Notes under the pieces: model-generated
The model's input: the letters and a program-made list of their open reading frames with translations, nothing else
What the model was told of the DNA's origin: nothing
The model's database searches: none
Made by a program: the position numbers and the translations under genes
Part shown: positions 57,351 to 64,000 of the stretch, piece by piece
How positions within the stretch are numbered: position 1 is the first letter of the stretch
Layout of the letters: the number at the start of each line of letters is the position of its first letter
Assembly: GCF_036245475.1 (NCBI RefSeq)
Contig: NZ_BTPM01000001.1
Span: forward strand, 3,286,001 to 3,350,000
Reading direction: 5' to 3'
Source of the DNA: Vibrio sp. 10N
GTDB taxonomy: Bacteria; Pseudomonadota; Gammaproteobacteria; Enterobacterales; Vibrionaceae
Length of the DNA: 64,000 nucleotides

Positions 57351-57938
57351 TTAAATCTCTACACCAATGTTGCTGACAGCCTGTTCTTTCAGCTCAGCAC
57401 GTAAATCTTTAATCAGTTCTATATCACGCTCAGTGCAATCACGTAGTGGACGGAAAATAGCCCACTGAACATCCCACTCTTCACACACAGCTTCGTTTTC
57501 TTTTTGGTTCTCATTGGTGATTTCCACACCGGTTTCTGCCTGTTCAAGCTGAGCCACCGTCGCGACAGACTGTTGACTGATCTTAAGCGTTGATTCCAGT
57601 AAGTAATCGCGATCGAGCAAACCATGCAGTAGAGTCGATAAGGCAAAACACGCATCAATCGCTGGATAGACGCCGTACATCTCGAAATCTTCCGAGTTCG
57701 GAATGACCTCTTCTAGCTTCTCAAGCTGCTTTTCAAAGTTGATTTTGGCGGTTTTCACCGTCAGCAGTTCCCATACCGCATCCAAAATATTGCGATACAC
57801 ACGTGCTTCAGCAAACTCAGTTTGCTCACAGAACATCGCGAAGTTCGGGTACATACGTTCGCACAAACAGGTCATAAAAGTGATATGCTGCCAAGGCTCA
57901 AATTTTTCGATACGTACCTGAATAGGGTTCTTTAACAT
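57351..57938 (-). CDS. yjaG: YjaG family protein (DUF416)
   Basis: A 195-residue cytosolic protein matching YjaG/DUF416 in length and sequence (MLKNPIQVRIEKFEPWQHI; FEMYGVYPAIDACFALSTLLHGLL; VCEEWDVQWAIF). Function is unknown. ATG 57938 is chosen as the family start; the upstream open frame overlaps the divergent gene at 58004. In E. coli yjaG is also close to hemE and nudC, so the grouping is old. Confidence 0.9.
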   Translation of the reverse strand: MLKNPIQVRIEKFEPWQHITFMTCLCERMYPNFAMFCEQTEFAEARVYRNILDAVWELLTVKTAKINFEKQLEKLEEVIPNSEDFEMYGVYPAIDACFALSTLLHGLLDRDYLLESTLKISQQSVATVAQLEQAETGVEITNENQKENEAVCEEWDVQWAIFRPLRDCTERDIELIKDLRAELKEQAVSNIGVEI

Positions 57939-58003
57939 GGTTGCTCTGCCGTAGTGAGTGTAGACAGCGGAAGTGTAACCAAACGGATAGGGAATAGCCA
58001 GAA

Positions 58004-58930
58004 ATGACGACGCAAAAGCATCGCTTAGCACTTGTGACGGATAACAATGACCACTACCGAAAGCTCCTTGAAAGCAAACAGTTGCCAGATTTAGAGTTCA
58101 CGTCCCAGCTCAATGAGGCCAACATTTTGCTGGCTGCACCGCCCAAACTAGCGTCTAAACTGGATGAAGCAAAAGTAGTTGAGTGGGTTCAATCGACGTA
58201 TGCAGGTATCGATGCACTACTCGGTGAATCACTTCGTAAAGATTATAAACTCACCAATGTGAAAGGGATTTTCGGCCAACAGATCAGTGAGTATGTGCTT
58301 GGTTACTCGATTAGCTATTTCCGTCATTTCGATCTGTACCGACAGCAGCAAAACAAACGCGACTGGCAACCCCATAGCTACCAATCGATGATTGGCAAGC
58401 GCATGGCCATCTTTGGCACTGGCGCCATTGGTAGCCACCTAGCCAACACAGTGAAAGCGCTGGGTATTGTGCCTGTGGGGATTAATCGTACCGGCATTCC
58501 ACCAAGGCAAAGTGCGTTTGTCGAAACCTACCATATCAATGAAGCCGAGAAAGCACTTGAAGGCGCAGACATCATCGTCAATACGCTGCCGAATACGCCA
58601 ACCACCGATGGTCTTTTCGGTGAACGTCTGTTCTCGGCCTGTCGCCATGCCCTGTTTTTTAATGTCGGGCGGGGTCAAACGGTGGACGGAAATGCACTAC
58701 TTCAAGCGCTAGAGCGCGGTCACTTAGTCCATGCCTTTTTGGATGTGTTTATCGATGAGCCTATCTCACAAGAATGCCCGTATTGGAGCAACCCAAATGT
58801 GACGGTTACCCCTCATATCGCAGCGATTAGCTTCCCTGAACAGGTGGTGGATATTTTCGCGGAGAACTTCTTACGCTGGAGAGATGGGTTCCAGTTGCAG
58901 AACGTGATTGATTTTGAGCGTGGGTATTAG
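58004..58930 (+). CDS. D-isomer-specific 2-hydroxyacid dehydrogenase (GhrA-like)
   Basis: A 308-residue NAD(P)-dependent dehydrogenase. The NAD site is IFGTGAIGSHLANTVKALG (about residues 134-152); FFNVGRGQTVDG carries the substrate Arg, and VFIDEPISQECPYW then VTPHIAAI give the catalytic Glu/Asp and His. It probably reduces a glyoxylate-, hydroxypyruvate- or other 2-keto-acid substrate, but specificity cannot be read. Octamer element copy 4 begins directly after its stop. Confidence 0.88.
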   Translation: MTTQKHRLALVTDNNDHYRKLLESKQLPDLEFTSQLNEANILLAAPPKLASKLDEAKVVEWVQSTYAGIDALLGESLRKDYKLTNVKGIFGQQISEYVLGYSISYFRHFDLYRQQQNKRDWQPHSYQSMIGKRMAIFGTGAIGSHLANTVKALGIVPVGINRTGIPPRQSAFVETYHINEAEKALEGADIIVNTLPNTPTTDGLFGERLFSACRHALFFNVGRGQTVDGNALLQALERGHLVHAFLDVFIDEPISQECPYWSNPNVTVTPHIAAISFPEQVVDIFAENFLRWRDGFQLQNVIDFERGY

Positions 58931-59128
58931 GGTCCTGTGGTCCTGTGGTCCTGTGGTCCTGTGGTCCTGTGGTCCTGTGGTCCTGTGGTCCTGTGGTCCT
59001 GTGGTCCTGTGGTCAGAAAAAACCATAAGACAATATCTGTCAATAACTTAAATGAATCAGCATGGCTCTTCCCCATAGGGCCACAGGGCCATAGAACCGC
59101 TCTTCAACCGCTCTTCAACCGCTCTTAT
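58931..59128 (+). repeat. octamer-hairpin composite element, copy 4
   Basis: Ten perfect GGTCCTGT units (58931-59010) start right after a stop codon. After about 60 bp comes CCATAGGGCCACAGGGCCATAGAACC and three copies of GCTCTTCAACC-type sequence ending near 59128, overlapping the last codons of the converging lipoprotein gene. Confidence 0.94.
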
Positions 59129-59652
59129 TCCGGATATTCCTCAAACATCTTATGAACCTGCTCCTGCACAAAGGCATCTCTATCAGCAGGCTCCATGGTT
59201 TCGGTCAACTGACGCTGTGACACCGAGCGCCAAACGACGTCGTTGGTACTTGGATCAACCAGCTCAACCGCAAGTTTGCCAAGCTTCTTCTCTTTAACGC
59301 GTGTTGGAGTGCGTACGCCGACACCATAGCCACTGTTGTAGCTTCCCGTGCCAAAGCCAAAACCGAAACTTGGTCCATCCGCTCTAAGCTCGGTGCCTTC
59401 CAGAATGTCATAACGAACCAATAGGTCTGCGCCCTGCTCTACCATTGCAAATCCGCGATTACCGAGCTCGTTGTCCACGGCTTGCTTGATCCGCGCACCA
59501 TCTAGGCTAAGAGGTGTCGCTTCATTTTCTTGATATTGATAGGTCCTGAAGGCGGAAAAATTTACGCTGGCGTTGTAGTCGGTCGCAACATCAGATGCAC
59601 AGCCGCTGATCAACAGCACTGAGGCGATTAAGGAGAGAAACACTTTAAACAT
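59125..59652 (-). CDS. DUF4136 lipoprotein
   Basis: A 175-residue predicted lipoprotein: signal MFKVFLSLIASVLLISGC with lipid Cys 18. The mature part matches DUF4136 (YNASVNFSAFRTYQYQ; ADLLVRYDI; GKLAVELVDPSTNDVVWRSV). A Gly/Ser/Tyr-rich loop (FGFGFGTGSYNSGYGVGV) lies in the middle. Role in the envelope is unknown. Its final bases overlap octamer element copy 4. Confidence 0.85.
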   Translation of the reverse strand: MFKVFLSLIASVLLISGCASDVATDYNASVNFSAFRTYQYQENEATPLSLDGARIKQAVDNELGNRGFAMVEQGADLLVRYDILEGTELRADGPSFGFGFGTGSYNSGYGVGVRTPTRVKEKKLGKLAVELVDPSTNDVVWRSVSQRQLTETMEPADRDAFVQEQVHKMFEEYPE

Positions 59653-59700
59653 AAGGTTGCCTCGTTAAACGAAACCTAGTTAAAGCGTAGTCAAGATGAT

Positions 59701-59741
59701 ACAAAAATGCCGTTACCCCCAGTTAAGGAGATAACGGCATC
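59701..59741 (-). terminator. intrinsic terminator of hemE
   Basis: On the minus strand: ATGCCGTTA...TAACGGCAT, a 9-bp stem, followed by TTTTTG. It is about 25 bp after the hemE stop. Confidence 0.85.
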
Positions 59742-59763
59742 TCATTATTTAGACTCAAGTATA

Positions 59764-60831
59764 TTACTTGTGGTACGGCTTAGAGAGCTCGTGAACGGCC
59801 TCTACAAATACGCCTGCGTTCTCTGGCGGTACATCAAGGTGAATACCGTGACCCAGGTTGAACACGTGACCTGTGCCACCGTCGCCAAAGCCTTCTAGAA
59901 TGGTCGCCACTTCTTCACGAATACGCTCAGGCTGAGCGTAAAGCATGGATGGATCCATGTTGCCTTGCAGCGCCACTTTGTCGCCTACGCGAGCTTTCGC
60001 ATCAGCGATGTTGATGGTCCAGTCTAGACCCACTGCATCACAGCCCGTTGCTGCGATTTGCTCTAGCCACATGCCACCGTTCTTAGTGAACAAGGTCACT
60101 GGAACGCGGCGGCCTTCGTTTTCACGGATCAGGCCATCGACAATCTTGTGCATGTACTGAAGTGAGAACAGGTTGTAGTCACGAGGTGTTAATACACCAC
60201 CCCAGGTATCAAATACCATCACAGACTGAGCACCCGCTTTGATCTGAGCATTTAGGTATTCGATAACGCTGTCCGCTAGCTTATCCAGCAGTGCATGTAA
60301 GATTTGCGGCTCTGCGTACATCATCTTTTTGATCTTAGTGAACGCTTTTGAGCTGCCACCTTCAACCATGTAAGTCGCCAGTGTCCACGGACTACCAGAG
60401 AAGCCGATCAGTGGCACATCACCATTCAGGTCTTTACGGATCTGACGCACGGCATTCATAACGTACTGCAGCTCGCCTTCTGGGTCAGGAAGGCCAATTT
60501 TGTCGACATCCGCTTTGCACGTGATTGGACGCTCAAACTTTGGACCTTCACCGGCTTCAAAATACAAGCCTAGACCCATTGCATCTGGAATCGTCAAGAT
60601 ATCAGAAAATAGAATGGCGGCATCTAGCGGGAAGCGGCGTAGTGGCTGAAGGGTCACTTCAGACGCTAGCTCTGCATTCTTACACAGTGACATGAAATCA
60701 CCCGCCACAGAGCGAGTCTCACGATACTCTGGAAGATAACGTCCAGCTTGGCGCATCATCCATACTGGTGTGTAGTCTACAGGTTGCTTTAACAACGCTC
60801 GAAGATAGCGATCGTTCTTTAATTCCGTCAT
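59764..60831 (-). CDS. hemE: uroporphyrinogen decarboxylase
   Basis: HemE, 355 residues, turns uroporphyrinogen III into coproporphyrinogen III in heme synthesis. Conserved [39 protein letters not shown] and [17 protein letters not shown] are all present. It is downstream of nudC on the minus strand, but a gap of about 310 bp separates them. Confidence 0.98.
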   Translation of the reverse strand: MTELKNDRYLRALLKQPVDYTPVWMMRQAGRYLPEYRETRSVAGDFMSLCKNAELASEVTLQPLRRFPLDAAILFSDILTIPDAMGLGLYFEAGEGPKFERPITCKADVDKIGLPDPEGELQYVMNAVRQIRKDLNGDVPLIGFSGSPWTLATYMVEGGSSKAFTKIKKMMYAEPQILHALLDKLADSVIEYLNAQIKAGAQSVMVFDTWGGVLTPRDYNLFSLQYMHKIVDGLIRENEGRRVPVTLFTKNGGMWLEQIAATGCDAVGLDWTINIADAKARVGDKVALQGNMDPSMLYAQPERIREEVATILEGFGDGGTGHVFNLGHGIHLDVPPENAGVFVEAVHELSKPYHK

Positions 60832-61055
60832 TCTTTTTTCTCCAATTCGAAAGGCGTTAGTTTAACGCTATTCATTCATGGTTGGCAGCCTTAGATAACA
60901 ATTCTTTTACTAAATTTTGAGGGTCATCCACTATGCTGCGCGAACGCTCAAAAAAGAGTCACTTTGCAAAGCAGATCATATTATCAATACGCAGTTTTGA
61001 GGTGAGTTTGCCAATGGAGAAAAGGAATGTTAAAAGTTTGTTTGCTAGCGAAAAT

Positions 61056-61138
61056 TACAATAATACTACTGAGTCTTAGGACTCAGCATCTCATAACGAC
61101 ATCTTACTTACCCCCTCCGCACGCGGAGGGTTTTTTTT
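61056..61138 (+). ncRNA. candidate small RNA between hemE and nudC
   Basis: Both flanking genes are on the minus strand, yet the + strand has a strong intrinsic terminator (CCCTCCG CACG CGGAGGG followed by eight T, 61113-61138). Just before it is a perfect 7-bp hairpin CTGAGTC TTAG GACTCAG (61069-61086) and an A/U-rich linker. The possible -10 TACAAT (61056-61061) has no good -35. The 5' end is therefore uncertain; the RNA may start at about 61068 or further upstream. No small protein is convincing. This is inference from structure only. Confidence 0.45.
61113..61138 (+). terminator. + strand intrinsic terminator in the hemE-nudC gap
   Basis: Stem CCCTCCG / CGGAGGG with loop CACG and a following run of eight T on the + strand. 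No T-run is present on the minus side, so it does not serve nudC. Confidence 0.88.
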
Positions 61139-61139
61139 G

Positions 61140-61922
61140 TCATTTTTCTGCTGAAGCGGCGTCGACCGTGGCATGGATCAGCGCTCTAGCAATCGTCCCT
61201 TCCGGTGCCACCAGCGGCAATTGATTGGTATAAAACCATTGCGCGTCTTTGAGTTCCGTATAGTCCGGCTTGATCTCACCACTCTCGTAGTCAGCAAGAA
61301 ACGCCATCATCATACTCGATGGAAATGCCCATGGCTGACTGCCAAAGTAGCGGATGTTACCCACCTTAATCCCCGTCTCTTCTTCCACTTCACGAGCGAC
61401 GCAAGTCTCAAGTGTTTCGCCCACTTCCAGAAAGCCCGCAATCACCGTATACATACCGCCCGCGTGGCGGTTGTGCTGAGCCAGCAGGATTTGCTGCCCT
61501 TTTCGAACGGCGACAATAATACATGGGAAGATGCGTGGATAATGCAGCGTTCTGCAGTCCTGACACTGCATAGCAAGCTGATTGTGGTTGAGGTGGTTGC
61601 GACCTCCGCACTGAGGACAAAAACGCATAGATTGGCTCATGTAGCCATATTGAATCGCTTTAGAAAGTTGATAAAACAGCGCTTCTGGCAAGTGAAGCAG
61701 TTCGCGCAGCGATGTCAGCTCTCGCTCGCCGTCTAAATCGGCATCGTTAAGCCACATCACAGGGTGGCCTTCAAACTCACCCACTTGAATCGCTTGCTCG
61801 GCAGGTAGGGAGAATTGCTCTGCTGAGCCAAACGGAACATCGCCATCTGCAAGCCAAAGCTCGTTCCCTGACACCACACACCAATAAGCTTGACGAATGG
61901 TTGCTTTACTTTTTTTTAACAT
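61140..61922 (-). CDS. nudC: NAD(H) pyrophosphatase / NAD-RNA decapping Nudix enzyme
   Basis: NudC, about 260 residues. The zinc ribbon is [18 protein letters not shown] with a second Cys pair in CQDC; the Nudix box is [22 protein letters not shown], followed by the [11 protein letters not shown] segment that marks NAD(H) pyrophosphatases. It cleaves NADH and removes NAD caps from RNA. ATG 61922 is best spaced from AGAGGA; a neighbouring ATG at 61925 is also possible. Confidence 0.95.
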   Translation of the reverse strand: MLKKSKATIRQAYWCVVSGNELWLADGDVPFGSAEQFSLPAEQAIQVGEFEGHPVMWLNDADLDGERELTSLRELLHLPEALFYQLSKAIQYGYMSQSMRFCPQCGGRNHLNHNQLAMQCQDCRTLHYPRIFPCIIVAVRKGQQILLAQHNRHAGGMYTVIAGFLEVGETLETCVAREVEEETGIKVGNIRYFGSQPWAFPSSMMMAFLADYESGEIKPDYTELKDAQWFYTNQLPLVAPEGTIARALIHATVDAASAEK

Positions 61923-62093
61923 CATCAATCCTCTTCACTTGCAGTTCGACCATTTTACTGGCAATCTAATTTCATACCAGCTAGAAAACTCGAAATTCTA
62001 ACTCTGGTGAATGAGAAACGATTTCTCTTTTACTCTTTGTCATTACAAAGCGTGAGACTGTCTATTGCAGTCCCCGATCATGAGGACATGGTC

Positions 62094-62582
62094 ATGTTAA
62101 ATAAATTCAAACAAGTACAAGAACAATGGGGTGGCTCTAGTGAGGTCATCGACCATTGGTTAGAAACCAGACAAGCGCTTATCGTTGAATACTGTAAGCT
62201 TGGCTCCCTACAACCTGCTCACGCCCCAACCAATGTGGTCGAGCTACCCACCGCTAAAGAAATCAGCTCCTTTTGCGATCATCTCGTTGATTACATTTCC
62301 GAAGGTCACTTTAAGATCTATGACATGGTGATGGATAAGTGGAAAGCCACCGGCTTTAAAACCAATGACGATATCGATGCGACCTACGCTAAGATCGTTC
62401 TCACGACCGACCCACTGCTTGAGTTTAATGACAAATATGTACAAGTGTCATTTGAAGATGAGCTTCCTGGGTTCGAAGAAGATATGTCTAAAGTTGGCGA
62501 AATTCTTGAGCTGCGCTTTGAAGTGGAAGATAAGCTGATTCAGCTGATTGCGGACAGTTTGGCAATTCCGCCAGGGGCTTAG
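62094..62582 (+). CDS. rsd: regulator of sigma D (anti-sigma-70)
   Basis: Rsd, 162 residues, all-helical. It binds sigma-70 in stationary phase and frees core polymerase for other sigma factors. MLNKFKQVQEQWGGSSEVIDHWLETRQ and the FCDHLVDYISEGHFKIYD segment (seen in parts) fit the Rsd/AlgQ family. ATG 62094 follows TGAGGAC; an open frame from 62007 is not conserved. It is divergent from nudC, as in E. coli. Confidence 0.93.
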   Translation: MLNKFKQVQEQWGGSSEVIDHWLETRQALIVEYCKLGSLQPAHAPTNVVELPTAKEISSFCDHLVDYISEGHFKIYDMVMDKWKATGFKTNDDIDATYAKIVLTTDPLLEFNDKYVQVSFEDELPGFEEDMSKVGEILELRFEVEDKLIQLIADSLAIPPGA

Positions 62583-62652
62583 GTATAAATAGCACGCGAG
62601 CCAATTACTGATTATCCTTCGCAAGCCTAGCACGCACTCGCCTCCAGCATCG

Positions 62653-63541
62653 CGTCATCCTCACGAAAGTGAGGATCTTCGCCAGCGATTATTGCGCTCA
62701 ATTTGGGTGAGTCACGTGCCGCATGAGATCCCCTTTTTCAAGGGGATGACGGTTACACTAGCCACAGGTTTACTGTCTCGAATCCAATTAATACCTAAGC
62801 CGAATTAAACCGCCATCCTCACGAAAGTGAGGATCTTCGCCAGCGAGTATTGTGCTCGATTTGTGTGAGCCACTTGCCGCACGAGATCCCCTTTTTCAAG
62901 GGGATGACAGATAGACTTGTCACGGCTTTACAGTCTCGAATCCAATGTATACCCTATCCGAATTAAACCGTCATCCTCACGAAAGTGAGGATCTTCGCCA
63001 GCGATTATTGCGCTCAATTTGGGTGAGTCACGTGCCGCATGAGATCCCCTTTTTCAAGGGGATGACGGTTACACTAGCCACAGGTTTACTGTCTCGAATC
63101 CAATTAATACCTAAGCCGAATTAAACCGCCATCCTCACGAAAGTGAGGATCTTCGCCAGCGAGTATTGTGCTCGATTTGTGTGAGCCACTTGCCGCACGA
63201 GATCCCCTTTTTCAAGGGGATGACAGATAGACTGGTCACGGCTTTACAGTCTCGAATCCAATGTATACCCTATCCGAATTAAACCGTCATCCTCACGAAA
63301 GTGAGGATCTTCACTAGCGAGCATTGTGCTCCATTTGCGTGAGTCACCAGCCGCACGAAGTCCTCTTTTTAAAGGGACGACGGCCACACTGGTCAAGTGT
63401 TTTACTGTCTCGAATCCAATGTATACCCTATCCGAATTAAACCGTCATCCTCACGAAAGTGAGGATCTTCACCAGCGAGTATAGTGCTCAATTTTTGGTA
63501 GTCACTAGCCGCACGAGTTCCCCTTTTTCAAAGGGATGACA
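62653..63541 (-). repeat. array of 6 palindromic units, inverted orientation (about 158 bp period)
   Basis: Units begin GTCATCCTCACG (or GCCATCC) at 62653, 62812, 62970, 63128, 63286 and 63444. Units 1 and 3, and 2 and 4, are nearly identical pairs, so the array grew as a dimer. Units 5 and 6 are decayed (AAGTCCTCTTTTTAAAGGGACGAC). The spacer contains TCTCGAATCCAAT and CCGAATTAAACC. It fills the gap between rsd and the rpoC terminator. Confidence 0.96.
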
Positions 63542-63612
63542 CCATTAAGGTAACGGGTATTGTTGGGTCACCGATAATGCTGCAGTAAAGGCGTTTCTTT
63601 CAAAAAAAACAG

Positions 63613-63643
63613 ATACAAAAAAGGCGCCTTTCGGCGCCTTTTG
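63613..63643 (-). terminator. intrinsic terminator of rpoC
   Basis: On the minus strand: AAAAGGCGCCGAAAGGCGCCTTTTTT, a 10-bp GC-rich stem with a GAAA-type loop and a T-run, 16 bp after the rpoC stop. Confidence 0.93.
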
Positions 63644-63659
63644 TCATTTCGCTCTGCGA

Positions 63660-64000
<341 letters not shown>

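Noticed and set aside
61027..61224. Small open frame over the hemE-nudC gap
   Set aside because: It runs through the terminator hairpin and into antisense nudC, and its peptide resembles no known protein.

Overview
The window looks like a chromosomal segment of a Vibrio (Vibrionaceae). The gene order coaD / pyrE / rph / yicC / gmk / rpoZ-spoT-trmH-recG / envZ-ompR / greB / yjaG / hemE / nudC / rsd / rpoC is housekeeping gammaproteobacterial. The left half joins a capsule-type cluster, a yjbEFGH operon and a lipopolysaccharide core locus, as is usual in vibrios. No tRNA, rRNA, transposase, integrase or CRISPR array was seen. The species cannot be named from the sequence alone.

Region 1 (1-6054) is the distal end of a surface-polysaccharide cluster on the + strand: an RgpF/HAD protein, two PAPS-type sulfotransferase-like proteins around a GT61-like glycosyltransferase, and a KpsT-like capsule-export ATPase. 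Region 2 (6170-11627) is sulfate activation: cysD, a small four-helix-bundle protein, cysN, an SLC13-type transporter and cysC. These make PAPS, the donor the upstream sulfotransferases would need. Region 3 (11711-16937) is wecA, convergent with a yjbEFGH exopolysaccharide operon. Region 4 (17192-34916) is the LPS inner-core locus: hldD, waaF, a gtr-like three-gene module, waaA, a WaaL-like ligase, kdkA, waaE and further GT2 and GT9 transferases. Region 5 (35040-64000) is mostly core metabolism and information processing, plus an orphan hybrid histidine kinase and a purine permease with two PurR-like boxes.

The most unusual property is intergenic. Two repeat families fill many gaps. (a) A two-hairpin palindromic element of about 100-125 bp, with ends GTCATCC...GGATGAC, occurs as tandem arrays of 11, 8, 7 and 6 units, one single copy and one rearranged pair of arms; arrays lie between hldD and the waa genes, between rph and pyrE, between gmk and rpoZ, and between rsd and rpoC. 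(b) A composite element has a tandem octamer (GGTYCTRT)n on one side, a complementary octamer-derived arm about 50-65 nt later, and GCTCTTC motifs; it occurs four times, three of them starting at or within one base of a stop codon. A 7-bp satellite and a 19-bp tandem repeat add to this.

Other points of interest are a probable +1 frameshift in the regulator gene upstream of greB, a terminator between ompR and envZ, and a + strand terminator between hemE and nudC that suggests an unannotated small RNA.
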